Source: Streptomyces nojiriensis (GTDB taxonomy: Bacteria; Actinomycetota; Actinomycetes; Streptomycetales; Streptomycetaceae). Taken from it: a stretch of 64,000 nucleotides of DNA. The position numbers and the translations under genes were made by a program. Below are positions 1 through 9,498 of the stretch, piece after piece. How positions within the stretch are numbered: position 1 is the first letter of the stretch; every line of letters starts with the position of its first letter. Below the pieces are notes generated by a model. It ran no database searches, was not told the origin of the DNA, and saw nothing but the letters and a program-made list of their open reading frames with translations. The DNA is taken from positions 7,501,501 through 7,565,500 of the forward strand of contig NZ_CP071139.1 of assembly GCF_017639205.1 (NCBI RefSeq), written 5' to 3'.

Positions 1-86
1 CGGGAAAATCCTTGGACCGCGCGGACGCCGCCACGGGACACTTCCAGTTCCTGCAAACCGCCCGCACACGACAGCACAGGGTTGCA

Positions 87-1904
87 ATGGGAACGCCTGA
101 ACCGCCCGAAAGTCCACCGGGCAAGGGCCCGGTCATCCTCGCACTTCGCTACTACGGACGGGAGTTGGTCCGCCTCCGATGGCTGACCGCACCCGCGATG
201 CTGCTCCCGGCGCTGGGCAACATCGGCATCAACTACATCGCTCCGCTGATCGTCGCCAAACTCGTCGGCCGCATCGCCGGCGGTGGCAGCACCACCGTCG
301 ACGCGATGACGCCGTACGTCCTCGGCTTCGCCGGGGTCCTGCTCCTCGCGGAGGCGCTGTGGCGCCTCGGACTGCACTGCCTCAACCGCCTCGACGCCCG
401 CGGCATCGAGCACCTGTACGTGGTCGGCATGGACGAACTGTTCGCCAAGGACGCCGCGTTCTTCCACGACAACTTCGCCGGGTCGCTGACCAAGCGGGTC
501 CTCAGTTTCGCCTCCCGCTTCGAGGAGTTCGTCGACACCCTGACCTTCTCGGTCATGGGCAGCTTCGTACCGCTGGTGTTCGCCTCCGTGGTGCTGTGGC
601 AGTACGACCCGCTGCTCGTCGCCGGACTCCTGATCCTGATCGCCGTGACGGCACTGGGCGTGGCGCCCCTGATCCGGCGCCGCCAAGGCCTCGTCGCCCA
701 GCGCGAGGAGGCGATCGCCCGGGTGTCGGGCCACGTCGCCGACAGCCTGATGAACATGGACACCGTCCGGGCCTTCGCCGCCGAGGAACGCGAGGCGGCC
801 GAGCACCGCTCGCGCGTCGCGGAGTCGCGCCGGCTCACCCTGCGCTCCTGGGACTACGGCAACCTGCGCATCGACACGGTGGTCGCGCCGATGTCCGTAC
901 TGACCAACGCGCTGGGCCTGCTGCTCGCCGTCACGCTCGGCGGGGGAGAGCACGGCGTGGAGGCGGTCATCGTCGCCTTCACCTACTACGCCAGCGCGAC
1001 GCGGATCATGTTCGAGTTCAACCAGATCTACCGGCGGCTGGAGAGCTCGATGACGGAGGCCGCGCAGTTCACCGAACTGCTCCTCACGCCGCCGACCGTA
1101 CTCGACCCGGTATCCCCCGAGCCGCTGCGGCCCGGGTCCTCCGACGTCCGCTTCGAGCGGGTCACCTTCGCCCACGGCGGCGGCGAGCCGCTCTTCGACA
1201 GCCTCGACCTGGACGTGCCCGGCGGCACGAAGATCGGCCTCGTCGGCCGGTCCGGGGGAGGCAAGACCACGCTCACCCGGCTGCTGATGCGGATGACGGA
1301 CATCGAATCCGGCCGGATCCTGATCGGCGGCCAGGACATCACCCGGCTGCGCCAGGCCGACCTGCGCAGCCTGATCGCCTACGTCCCGCAGGACCCGGCG
1401 ATGTTCCACCGCACCCTGCGGGACAACATCGCCTTCGCCCGCCCGGACGCCACCGAGGCCGAGATCCGCCGCGCGGCCGAGGCGGCGCACGTCACGGAGT
1501 TCACCGACGCCCTGCCCGACGGCTTCGACACCATGGTGGGCGAGCGCGGCGTCAAGCTGTCCGGCGGTCAGCGCCAGCGCGTCGCGCTCGCCCGGGCGAT
1601 CCTGCGCGACGCGCCGATCCTGCTGCTCGACGAGGCCACCAGCGCCCTGGACTCGGAGAGCGAGATCCTCGTCCAGGAGGCGCTGTGGCGGCTCATGGAG
1701 GGCCGTACGGCCCTCGTGGTGGCGCACCGGCTGAGTACGGTCGCGACCATGGACCGGCTCGTCGTCCTCGACCGCGGACGCATCGTCGAGCACGGCACGC
1801 ACCAGGAGCTGCTCGCCTCGGAGGGCGCCTACGCGAAGCTGTGGCAGCACCAGTCGGGGGGCTTCATCGACGACACCGCCGCCGCGCGCTCGGGCGTCGA
1901 CTGA
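87..1904 (+). CDS. ABC exporter, fused membrane and ATPase domains
   Basis: A half-transporter of the ABC exporter type, expected to act as a dimer in the cytoplasmic membrane; the substrate cannot be read from sequence. The first ~310 residues hold the hydrophobic transmembrane domain. The ATPase domain follows, with Walker A (GRSGGGKTT, near residue 390), the signature LSGGQRQR (near 490), Walker B (ILLLDEATSALD, near 510) and the H-loop VVAHRLST (near 545). At 605 residues it is normal length. I chose ATG 87; an in-frame TTG at 12 would add 25 polar residues without family character, and upstream sequence is cut by the window edge, so the start is not certain. A perfect palindrome follows the stop and separates it from the convergent hydrolase. 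Confidence 0.9.
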   Translation: MGTPEPPESPPGKGPVILALRYYGRELVRLRWLTAPAMLLPALGNIGINYIAPLIVAKLVGRIAGGGSTTVDAMTPYVLGFAGVLLLAEALWRLGLHCLNRLDARGIEHLYVVGMDELFAKDAAFFHDNFAGSLTKRVLSFASRFEEFVDTLTFSVMGSFVPLVFASVVLWQYDPLLVAGLLILIAVTALGVAPLIRRRQGLVAQREEAIARVSGHVADSLMNMDTVRAFAAEEREAAEHRSRVAESRRLTLRSWDYGNLRIDTVVAPMSVLTNALGLLLAVTLGGGEHGVEAVIVAFTYYASATRIMFEFNQIYRRLESSMTEAAQFTELLLTPPTVLDPVSPEPLRPGSSDVRFERVTFAHGGGEPLFDSLDLDVPGGTKIGLVGRSGGGKTTLTRLLMRMTDIESGRILIGGQDITRLRQADLRSLIAYVPQDPAMFHRTLRDNIAFARPDATEAEIRRAAEAAHVTEFTDALPDGFDTMVGERGVKLSGGQRQRVALARAILRDAPILLLDEATSALDSESEILVQEALWRLMEGRTALVVAHRLSTVATMDRLVVLDRGRIVEHGTHQELLASEGAYAKLWQHQSGGFIDDTAAARSGVD

Positions 1905-1906
1905 CC

Positions 1907-1930
1907 GCGGGCCCGGCCGGCCGGGCCCGC
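1907..1930. terminator. bidirectional terminator palindrome
   Basis: A perfect 24-bp GC palindrome (arms GCGGGCCCGGCC and GGCCGGGCCCGC) begins two bases after the ABC exporter stop and lies in the gap to the convergent hydrolase gene. Its position between two converging genes fits a shared terminator. No T tract is present, as is common in actinobacteria. Confidence 0.65.
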
Positions 1931-1963
1931 CCCTCCGTGCGGCGTCCTCCGCCGCGCGGCGGA

Positions 1964-2791
1964 TCACGGAGCGGGGACGAACTCGTGCACCAGCCGCACG
2001 AATTCGTCCTCCTTCTCGAAGAACGCGACGTGCCCGGCGTCGATCTCGGCGTAGCGGCTGTCGGCGATCGCCGCGTGCAGGGCGCGGCTGTTCTCCACCG
2101 GGACGGTGATGTCCTGGGTGCAGCCGATCACCAGCGTCTCGGCCTGGATGCGCGGCAGCAGGTCGCGGATGTCGATACGGGTGTCCAGGTCGACGTGGCG
2201 CAGGGTGCCGGAGGTGGGCGGCATGTTGGGGATCAGCAGTTCCACCTGTGCGCGGCCGATCGCGTTGAGGAATCCGCGGCTGAAGCCGGTCATGGCGACG
2301 GCGCGGCCGAATGCGGCCGGGTCGGAGGTGCCGAGCTGCTTCCAGAGGGTGAAGAGGTTGCGCAGGTACTCGTCGCTGTCGGTGTGGGCCCATCCGGCGA
2401 CCAGGATCAGACGGCGTACGAGGTCGGGGCGCAGGGCGGCGACGGCGGCGGACACCGGCGCGCCCATGGAGAAGCCCAGCAGGTCCACCGGACCGGCGTC
2501 CGCGTCCTCGATGACGGCGATGACCTGGGCGGCCAGGCCTTCCACGGTCAGCGGCCCCCCGCCGTCCACGGTGCGCTCGGTGCCCGAGAGGTCCGGGGTG
2601 ATGACGGTGCGGTCGGCGGTGAAACGAGGCAGCAGCCGGCCCCAGTTCACGGCGGCCCCGCCCGAGCCGGTGCCGTGGACGAGCACGAGCGCGGGGCCCG
2701 AGCCCGCGCGGTCGTAGTGGACCTCGGCGTCGGCGACCCGCACGGTCGCGGTACGGGGGGCGGTGGCGGTGAGGGTGGCTTCGGCGGACAT
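1964..2791 (-). CDS. alpha/beta hydrolase
   Basis: A 275-residue single-domain alpha/beta-hydrolase. Seen: the oxyanion-hole region VHGTGSGG, the nucleophile elbow GFSMG, a late acidic position in TQDITVP and the catalytic histidine in DAGHVAFF, so a complete Ser-Asp-His triad is present. No signal peptide or membrane segment; expected cytoplasmic. ATG start with AGGAG about eight bases upstream. It is divergent from an XRE-type regulator, an arrangement common where the regulator controls the enzyme; that control is inferred. Substrate unknown. Confidence 0.88.
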   Translation of the reverse strand: MSAEATLTATAPRTATVRVADAEVHYDRAGSGPALVLVHGTGSGGAAVNWGRLLPRFTADRTVITPDLSGTERTVDGGGPLTVEGLAAQVIAVIEDADAGPVDLLGFSMGAPVSAAVAALRPDLVRRLILVAGWAHTDSDEYLRNLFTLWKQLGTSDPAAFGRAVAMTGFSRGFLNAIGRAQVELLIPNMPPTSGTLRHVDLDTRIDIRDLLPRIQAETLVIGCTQDITVPVENSRALHAAIADSRYAEIDAGHVAFFEKEDEFVRLVHEFVPAP

Positions 2792-2956
2792 GGCGGCTGC
2801 TCCTTCTGGGGCGGTGGGGGCGCCGGGCCCTTCGCTCCGGCTCCGCCCACACTGCCGCCGCCGTCCCGTGGGCGGCAGAGCCCGCTCGAACCTAGGACCG
2901 GGAATCCCAGGAAGCGTCTTGCCCGGCGCGCGGGCCCGTCCGGCAGAATGATCAAC

Positions 2957-3814
2957 ATGACGATCGACCGCCGGAACCTCGCCGACTTCCTCCGCCGTTC
3001 GCGTGACCGGGTGCGTCCGTCGGACGTGGGTCTGACCGCGGGGCCGAGGCGGCGGACAGCCGGGCTGCGGCGCGAGGAGGTCGCCCAGCTCGCCGGGATG
3101 TCGGCCGACTACTACATGCGGATGGAGCAGGCCCGCGGCCCGCAGCCGTCACCGCAGATCCTCTCCTCGCTGGCCCGGGCCCTGCGGCTCAGCGACGACG
3201 AACGCGACCACCTCCACCTGCTCGCCGGGCACCGCCCGCCCGCCGGGCGGGTCGGTGGCGACCGGGTCGGCGCGGGACTGCTGCACCTGCTGGACCAACT
3301 GCCCGGCACCGCGGCCCAGGTCCTCGGCGACCTCGGCGACGTGTTGGCCCAGAACGACCTGGCGCGGTCCCTGCTGGGCGGCGTGTGCACGGTCTCCGAG
3401 CACGGCCGCAACGTGATCTGGCGCTGGTTCGCCGACCCGGCCGCGCGGGACGCGTACCCGGCCGGGGAACACGACCACTACAGCCGGTTGCACGTCGCCG
3501 ATCTGCGCGCCGCCGTCGCCCGCCGGGGCGCCGCCGACCCGGTGGCCGGCCGGCTGGTTGACCGTCTGGGGGAGGCGAGCGAGGAGTTCGCCGGCCTGTG
3601 GGCCCTGCACGAGGTCGCCGTCCGGCGCCGCAGCCGGATGCGGGTGATCCACCCGGTCGTCGGTCCCGTCGACCTCGACTGCCAGGTCCTCCTCGCCCAG
3701 GAGGAGGACCAGCGCCTCGTGCTCTTCACCCCGCCGCCCGGTTCGGACACGGCCGACCGCCTCGCCCTGCTCCGGGTCCTCGGCACCGAACGGTTCCCCT
3801 CGGAAGTAGGTTGA
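2957..3814 (+). CDS. XRE-family regulator, HTH_31/MmyB-like
   Basis: A 285-residue DNA-binding regulator of the large actinobacterial class with an N-terminal helix-turn-helix (GLRREEVAQLAGMSADYY, residues ~30-50) and a C-terminal MmyB-like ligand-sensing region (NDLARSLLGG, FADPAARDAYP). Family members usually repress or activate the gene next door, here the divergent hydrolase. An ATG at 2948 would add three residues; neither start has a clear ribosome binding site. The 150-bp gap to the hydrolase must hold both promoters; I could not pick out an operator with confidence. Confidence 0.88.
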   Translation: MTIDRRNLADFLRRSRDRVRPSDVGLTAGPRRRTAGLRREEVAQLAGMSADYYMRMEQARGPQPSPQILSSLARALRLSDDERDHLHLLAGHRPPAGRVGGDRVGAGLLHLLDQLPGTAAQVLGDLGDVLAQNDLARSLLGGVCTVSEHGRNVIWRWFADPAARDAYPAGEHDHYSRLHVADLRAAVARRGAADPVAGRLVDRLGEASEEFAGLWALHEVAVRRRSRMRVIHPVVGPVDLDCQVLLAQEEDQRLVLFTPPPGSDTADRLALLRVLGTERFPSEVG

Positions 3815-3900
3815 CCGCGCCGCCCTCTCGCACCTCGTACGGCCGCTGACGTCCCGCCGACGGGTCCGGCCCGAGAGCGGCACCCACCCTTCAGGAGCGG

Positions 3901-4659
3901 ATGTGCATATTTTGTTCTGATATGAGCATCCATGAGGAAGGCCGCGGCGGCCCGGGACGGCGCCGGCTGCTCCGGGTGGTACTGACCGGCACGGTGGCCC
4001 TGGGAGCCGGCCTGGTGGCCGGTTCCCCCCGTGCCCCGGACGCCCCCGTCGCCGGCGGCCCCGGAAGGACCCGGCCCGCCACCCCCGTGTCCGCGCTACG
4101 GGAACTGGAGACGGGCAACGCGCGCTGGCGGACCCTGCACGAGCGGCACCCCGACGAGACGCGGACCGTGCGCCAGACCCTGGTCGGCGGCCAGCACCCC
4201 TTCGCCGTCGTCCTCGGCTGCGTCGACTCCCGCGTCCCCCCGGAGCTGGTCTTCGACCAGGGCCTGGGCGATCTGCTGACCGTACGGTCGGCGGGCGAGG
4301 TCCTGGACGAGGCGGTGCTCGGCAGCATCGCCTACGGAGTCCTCGAACTGGGCATCCCGCTGATCGTCGTCCTCGGCCACCAGTCGTGCGGGGCGGTCGC
4401 CGCGGCCGTCCGGGCCGACGAGGGCGGGCCCCCGCTGCCGGGCCACATGCAGTACCTGGTCGAACAGATCCACCCGGCGATCGACCACGCGCTGCGCGGC
4501 GCCGCGCGGATCGACGCCGCGATCACCGCGAACGTACGGCTGGTGCGGACGCGGCTCGCCGCGGAACCGGAGCTCGCCGCCAAGGTCGCGGCCGGGGACC
4601 TCGCCGTGGTCGCGGCCCGGTACGAACTCACCAGCCAGCGGGTGCGCCGGCTCGGCTGA
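3901..4659 (+). CDS. beta-class carbonic anhydrase, exported
   Basis: Beta-carbonic anhydrase catalysing CO2/bicarbonate interconversion with a zinc ion. The zinc and catalytic motifs are visible: CVDSR (Cys, Asp-Arg dyad) and HQSCGA (His and Cys). The first ~50 residues contain GRRRLLRVV followed by a hydrophobic, Ala/Gly-rich stretch, which reads as a twin-arginine-like export signal, so the enzyme probably acts outside the membrane. ATG 3901 lies three bases after AGGAGCGG, which is close; ATG 3922 has no such site. The N-terminus begins with an unusual MCIFC. 252 residues. Confidence 0.9.
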   Translation: MCIFCSDMSIHEEGRGGPGRRRLLRVVLTGTVALGAGLVAGSPRAPDAPVAGGPGRTRPATPVSALRELETGNARWRTLHERHPDETRTVRQTLVGGQHPFAVVLGCVDSRVPPELVFDQGLGDLLTVRSAGEVLDEAVLGSIAYGVLELGIPLIVVLGHQSCGAVAAAVRADEGGPPLPGHMQYLVEQIHPAIDHALRGAARIDAAITANVRLVRTRLAAEPELAAKVAAGDLAVVAARYELTSQRVRRLG

Positions 4660-4791
4660 CCCGCCGGGTCCGGACCGGCACGAATCCCAGTTCGTCAGCC
4701 TCGGGCGGCCCGAACCGCACGTCCGGGTGGTTGTTCGCCGCAGGGGTGCCTTTCGGCGCTCAAGGCACCGGGGGGCCGGGAGAGTTGATAC

Positions 4792-6753
4792 ATGATCATC
4801 GAACCCGTGCCCGCGCCCGACCCCACGCCCGGCCCCTCCGGCGAGCCCGCACCGGCGCCCTCCCGCCGCCCCTCCCGCCGCAAGGTCATCGCCGGCGCGG
4901 CCGCCGTCGCCGGAGTCGGCGCCCTGTCGGTCGCCGCCGCCTCCGCCGGGACCCCGCCGGCCCCGACCGGCTCGGCGCGCCCCGACTGGGAGACCTGCCT
5001 CACCGTCGCCCGCGCCGTCCTCGTACGGGACGAGGACGACGAGCCCCTGGTGCCCCGTTACTCCGACATCCTGCTGAAGAACGGCCTGCCCCGGTCCCGT
5101 ACCCGCAAGAAGGTACTGATCGTCGGCGCCGGCCCCGCCGGGCTCACCGCCGCCCACCTGCTGCGCGAGGCCGGACACCAGGTCACCGTCATCGAGGCCA
5201 ACGGCAACCGGGTGGGCGGCCGGATCAAGACCTTCCGCACCGGCGGCCACGAGAAGTCCGCGGCTCCCTTCGCCGACCCGAAGCAGTACGCCGAGGCCGG
5301 CGCGATGCGCATCCCCGACAGCCACCCCCTGGTCACCGGGCTGATCGACAGTCTCGGTCTGAAGCGCCGGCGCTTCCACCTGGTCGACGTCGACGGGTCC
5401 GGCCGCCCCGCCTACCGTACGTGGATCTTCGTCAACGGGATCCGCGTCCGGCGCGCCGACTACGCGCGCAGCCCGCAGGCCCTCAACAAGTCCTTCGGGG
5501 TCCCCGCGGCCTACGAGGCCCTGCCCGCCGCGCAGATCGTCCGCAACGCCTTCGCCCCCGTGCGCAAGGAGATCGAGGGCAAGAAGGACAAGCAGCTCGT
5601 CGAGGGCTGGGCCCGCGTGATCCAGCGCTACGGCCACATGTCGATGTACCGCTATCTGACCGAGGAGGCGAAGCTCGACGAGCGCACGATCGACCTGATC
5701 GGCACCGTCGAGAACCTCACCTCCCGCCTGCACCTCGCCTTCGTGCACAGCTTCATCGGGGCCTCGCTGATCAGCCCGGACACCGCCTTCTTCGAACTGC
5801 CCGGCGGCACCGCCACCCTGGCCGACGCCCTCTACGCCCGCGTCGACGACCTCGTCCGGCTCGACCGCCGCGCCACCCGGATCACCCACGGGGAGGACGG
5901 GGTCGGCATCGAGACCGTCTCCGAGGGCCGCGGCGGCAGCCCCGTGCGCCGGGAAACCTTCACCGGCGACACCGCGATCATCACCGTGCCCTTCTCCGGG
6001 CTGCGCCACATCCCGGTCGCGCCCGCGCTCTCGTACGGCAAGCGGCGCGCGATCACCGAGCTGCACTACGACGCGGCGACCAAGGTGCTGCTGGAATTCA
6101 GCCGCCGCTGGTGGGAGTTCGACGAGGCCGACTGGAAGCGCGAACTGGAGGCGGTCCGGCCCGGCCTGTACCGCACGTACCAGCTCGGGCAGACCCCGGC
6201 GGACGGCACCCTGCTGGGCGCACACCCGTCCGTCTCCGACCGCGGCATCTCCGGCGGGCAGCGGGCGCACTACGCGGCCTGCCGGGCCGTCACCCGGGAC
6301 CAGCCCGAGGCGGCCCACGTCATCGGCGGCGGCTCGGCCACCGACAACCCCAACCGCTTCATGTTCCAGCCCTCCTACCCCGTCGAGGGCAGCGCGGGCG
6401 GGGTCGTGCTCGCCTCCTACAGCTGGTCGGACGACGCCCTGAAGTGGGACTCCCTGGACGACGAGGAGCGCTACCCGCGCGCGCTCGCCGGGGTGCAGGA
6501 GGTGTTCGGGCAGCGGATCGAGGTCTTCTACACCGGCGTCGGACGCACCCAGTCCTGGATGCGCGACCCGTACGCCTACGGCGAGGCCTCCGTGCTGCTG
6601 CCCGGCCAGCACACCGAACTCTTCCCCCACGTCCGCAAGGCCGAGGGGAACCTGCACTTCGCCGGGTGCCACACCTCCATCAAGCCCGCATGGATCGAGG
6701 GAGCCCTGGAGTCCGCGGTACGCGCGGCCCTGGAGGTCCACTCGACCCTCTGA
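4792..6753 (+). CDS. secreted flavin amine oxidase
   Basis: FAD-dependent amine oxidase (monoamine/L-amino-acid oxidase superfamily), 653 residues, expected to oxidise an amine or amino acid with release of peroxide. The dinucleotide-binding motif VGAGPAGLTAAHLL is near residue 110 with the acidic end VIEA and the following GGRIKTF. The C-terminal FAD-contact region is around FAGCHTSIKPAWIEGALES. The N-terminus has SRRPSRRKVIAGAAA plus a hydrophobic run, a twin-arginine-type signal, so it is probably exported folded with flavin. ATG with GGGAGAG upstream. The substrate cannot be assigned. Confidence 0.88.
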   Translation: MIIEPVPAPDPTPGPSGEPAPAPSRRPSRRKVIAGAAAVAGVGALSVAAASAGTPPAPTGSARPDWETCLTVARAVLVRDEDDEPLVPRYSDILLKNGLPRSRTRKKVLIVGAGPAGLTAAHLLREAGHQVTVIEANGNRVGGRIKTFRTGGHEKSAAPFADPKQYAEAGAMRIPDSHPLVTGLIDSLGLKRRRFHLVDVDGSGRPAYRTWIFVNGIRVRRADYARSPQALNKSFGVPAAYEALPAAQIVRNAFAPVRKEIEGKKDKQLVEGWARVIQRYGHMSMYRYLTEEAKLDERTIDLIGTVENLTSRLHLAFVHSFIGASLISPDTAFFELPGGTATLADALYARVDDLVRLDRRATRITHGEDGVGIETVSEGRGGSPVRRETFTGDTAIITVPFSGLRHIPVAPALSYGKRRAITELHYDAATKVLLEFSRRWWEFDEADWKRELEAVRPGLYRTYQLGQTPADGTLLGAHPSVSDRGISGGQRAHYAACRAVTRDQPEAAHVIGGGSATDNPNRFMFQPSYPVEGSAGGVVLASYSWSDDALKWDSLDDEERYPRALAGVQEVFGQRIEVFYTGVGRTQSWMRDPYAYGEASVLLPGQHTELFPHVRKAEGNLHFAGCHTSIKPAWIEGALESAVRAALEVHSTL

Positions 6754-6762
6754 CCGGCCGTC

Positions 6763-8736
6763 TCAGCTCTCGGCGAGCACGATCAGCCAGTCGTGCTCGC
6801 CGAAGCGGACCCGCTGCCCCTTGTCCGGATTGAGCCGCACACCGTACGCGGGGCCCGTGCAGGCCTCGGCGCGCAGCCGGTAGCCGACCGCGCATTCGCG
6901 GCGCCGCCGCGCCGATTCGACGAGGGTCGCGAACGTCACCTCGCGATCGGTGCGCACGTAGTCCGCGACCGGCTTCAGATGGAGCTCGTTCCCCTCCGCG
7001 TCGAACAGCTCCTCGAAGACGGCGGCGAGACAGGGGTTCTCCGAGATCTGGGTCATGAGAAGACTGATCAGCCGGCCGCTGACGATGAAGTCGGCGCCCT
7101 CCCGGGCGGGCGCCAGCAGCCGGTTGCCGTCGTCGGACATCTCCGTGGTGAGCGACAGCTCCCGCCCCGCCGCCTCCCCGATGGCCCGCAGGTGCAGCAG
7201 TGTGACCAGCGTCCGGTCGTCCGTCTGCGTCCCGGTCTCCGGCGCGAGGCCGAGGTCGATCGCACGGGCGGGCGCCGGCGCCGCCGCGTGGGGGAGGGGC
7301 TCGTGGCCCGTCTCGCCGATGACGATCACGCCGTCGTACGCGGGCACGTCCAGTTTGGCCAGCAGCCCCGGATCGGTGATGTCCCCGCTGCGGAAGGCCA
7401 CTTCGAGGCGGCTGCGCGCCCCCGAGGCCCCGGCGGCGGCTCGCGCCCGCACGTCGTCGGCGAGCGATACGACGTCCAGCGTGCTCCCGGGGCCGACGAA
7501 CCGGTCGAGCTGCTCCACGACGAGCGGGGCGCGCCGGTTCCAGCCGAGCAGGAGCAGCCGTTCGGCCTCGGGCGTCCTGGGGCGGGCCGTGACGATCGCC
7601 TCCTCCTCGACGGACGAGGACGCGTCCGCCGGTACGGCCGTGTCGTCGTCCTCGGAGATGAGGATGATCCGGTCGCCCGCGCCGATCGCCGTACCGGGGT
7701 CCGGATTGAGCGCGACACCGCCGTCGGCGCGCAGCAGACCGACCACCGAGGACGTGGTGAACGCCAGCAGGGCCTCGCCGAAGGTGCGTCCGGCGAGGCC
7801 CTGGACGGCGGCGGTGTAGAACTCGTCGCCCGCGAAGTCGAGCAGCTCCTGGTAGACGAGCGAGAGACCGGGCTCGCGGGCGGTCTGGACGAGGAGCCGG
7901 GCGATGACGTCGTCGACGCACAGGACGTGCGCGCCCGGCCCGGCGGCCAGCTGTGCGGTGAGATGGCTGCGGGTGTCGCGCACGGCGGCGACCACCACCG
8001 CCCCGCCGGGCTCGGGGACCGCCGCGTCGAGGGCGAGCAGCGTCTTCACCACCTGGGCGTCACCGGTGTCTCCCTCGGGGGGCAGGACGAGCACGGCCTT
8101 CGCGGTCCGCGGACTCACCCGGGCCAGCTCCGCGGGGTCGGTGGTGCGGCCGTTGCGGCAGATGATCCGCGTCGTGCCGGTACCGGTGCCGGCGGCGGTA
8201 CCGGCGACGGAGGCGGCGATCTCCTCCTCCATCTCCACCTTGTCCTTCGGCGCGAGGACGGCGATGGCCGACCTGCGCTGGTTGGCGTTCGCCGCCACCA
8301 GCTCCCCGACCACCGGGAAGATCTGGTCCGACCAGCCCAGCAGGACGGTGTGCCCGGATTCCAGCACGGTGGAGTGGCCGCGCCGGAGCAGCGCGATGCG
8401 CCGGTTGATGCCGGTGGTGATCAGACCGACCAGCGTGGACACGAACAGCAGGGCGACCAGGGCGAGGGCCACGGAGGCCAGCACGTACAGGGGGGACCCG
8501 ACCGCGCCCCCGATCTTGAGCGTCTGACCGACGCTGACCCATACGGCGGCGAGCCGGCCGGACAGGGTCGCCGGGGCGGCCCGGTCGGCCCAGACGAGCA
8601 CCGTGCTCGCCGGGACCACGACGGCGAGACAGGCCAGGGCGAACCAGCCGATGAGTGCGGTGGTTCCCCCCGCCATCAGATTGTCGAACCGGTACCGCAG
8701 GCGCAGGGTCAAGGACGTCGTGTGCCGCTGCGCCAT
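6763..8736 (-). CDS. CASTOR/POLLUX-like ion channel protein
   Basis: A 657-residue membrane protein resembling the CASTOR/POLLUX group, often annotated in Streptomyces as NAD-binding lipoprotein. Two hydrophobic segments lie within about residues 20-110 (GWFALACLAVVVP and ASVALALVALLFVSTLVGL). Then come tandem cytoplasmic RCK/TrkA-like units with nucleotide-binding-like stretches (HTVLLGWSDQIFPVV, LLLLGWNRRAPLVV). Family knowledge suggests a ligand-gated cation conductance; specificity is unknown. It ends nine bases from the convergent amine oxidase, leaving no room for a terminator. Confidence 0.82.
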   Translation of the reverse strand: MAQRHTTSLTLRLRYRFDNLMAGGTTALIGWFALACLAVVVPASTVLVWADRAAPATLSGRLAAVWVSVGQTLKIGGAVGSPLYVLASVALALVALLFVSTLVGLITTGINRRIALLRRGHSTVLESGHTVLLGWSDQIFPVVGELVAANANQRRSAIAVLAPKDKVEMEEEIAASVAGTAAGTGTGTTRIICRNGRTTDPAELARVSPRTAKAVLVLPPEGDTGDAQVVKTLLALDAAVPEPGGAVVVAAVRDTRSHLTAQLAAGPGAHVLCVDDVIARLLVQTAREPGLSLVYQELLDFAGDEFYTAAVQGLAGRTFGEALLAFTTSSVVGLLRADGGVALNPDPGTAIGAGDRIILISEDDDTAVPADASSSVEEEAIVTARPRTPEAERLLLLGWNRRAPLVVEQLDRFVGPGSTLDVVSLADDVRARAAAGASGARSRLEVAFRSGDITDPGLLAKLDVPAYDGVIVIGETGHEPLPHAAAPAPARAIDLGLAPETGTQTDDRTLVTLLHLRAIGEAAGRELSLTTEMSDDGNRLLAPAREGADFIVSGRLISLLMTQISENPCLAAVFEELFDAEGNELHLKPVADYVRTDREVTFATLVESARRRRECAVGYRLRAEACTGPAYGVRLNPDKGQRVRFGEHDWLIVLAES

Positions 8737-8795
8737 GAGAACTCCCTCGCCTTCCCCGCTGCTAACCCGCGGGCGCCCGCTCGGTTACGGGTGAA

Positions 8796-8827
8796 CCGCC
8801 CCCGGGGCGCGGCCGTTTCGGGGGCGG
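8796..8827 (-). terminator. hairpin downstream of isochorismatase gene
   Basis: Nine-base perfect arms CCGCCCCCG (8796-8804) and CGGGGGCGG (8819-8827) with a 14-base loop, between the isochorismatase stop and the next minus-strand gene. Read as a probable terminator for the isochorismatase transcript. Confidence 0.45.
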
Positions 8828-8847
8828 GCGACCCGGAGTGCGGCCGG

Positions 8848-9429
8848 TCAGGAGTCCAGGGCCGCGATGATCTCGTCCGTGGTGCTGACCTTGCCGATGC
8901 GCGGGAAGATCTTGCCGAAGGTGTGGGCGTGGGAGTCGGGGTCGGTGTCGGCGGTGGCGTCCTCCGCGAAGACCAGGTCGTAGCTGAGCTCCCACGCCGT
9001 ACGGGCGGTGGACTCGACGCCGACGCTGGTGGAGATGCCGGCCAGCACGATGCGGTGGATGCCGCGGCGGCGCAGCTGGAGGTCGAGTTCGGTACCGGTG
9101 AAGGCGCCCCAGTGGCGTTTGGTGACGACCACGTCCCCGAGGGCGGCCAGCTCGGCCGGGATCTCGGAGAAGGCGGCGGGCGGGGCGGCGGCCGGGCCGG
9201 GGCGGTCCACGTTCGCGGTGGGCAGGTCACCGCCGTCCGGGGACCACGCCACCTTGACCAGGACCACGGGCAGCCGGTGGGCGCGGAACGCCTCGGCGAG
9301 CGCGATCCCCTTCCCCAGGATCTCGGGGGTGGGCTTCGCGGCCGGCCGGTCGAGGATGCCCGTCTGGAGGTCGATGAGCACGAGGGCGGTGTCCCCGCCG
9401 AGGGTGAGGCGGTGGGCTTCGGCGGTCAT
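8848..9429 (-). CDS. isochorismatase-family hydrolase
   Basis: A 193-residue cysteine hydrolase of the isochorismatase fold. The catalytic Asp is in VLIDLQTG near the N-terminus; the Lys is likely in VTKRHWGAFTGT. The usual catalytic Cys region reads LAGISTSVGVESTAR, where the position after the GI is Ser and the normal Cys is replaced by Ser (the family pattern is GxxTxxCV). The changed residue makes classical amidohydrolase chemistry uncertain. ATG with GAGGAGAG six bases upstream. It is divergent from the SAP-type gene, with 69 bases between starts. Confidence 0.85.
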   Translation of the reverse strand: MTAEAHRLTLGGDTALVLIDLQTGILDRPAAKPTPEILGKGIALAEAFRAHRLPVVLVKVAWSPDGGDLPTANVDRPGPAAAPPAAFSEIPAELAALGDVVVTKRHWGAFTGTELDLQLRRRGIHRIVLAGISTSVGVESTARTAWELSYDLVFAEDATADTDPDSHAHTFGKIFPRIGKVSTTDEIIAALDS

Positions 9430-9498
9430 GGGTTCTCTCCTCGGGAGGGGGTGGGGGAGTGCGGGCCGGAAGGTCGGCGCCGCACATAGAATGGGAAC

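Noticed and set aside
179..3814. Very long open frames overlapping known genes (also 4096-6741, 6793-9489, 40628-45874, 60435-63968)
   Set aside because: Arg/Pro/Gly/Ala-rich translations with no domain sense; they are side effects of GC-rich codons on the other frames or strand of real genes.
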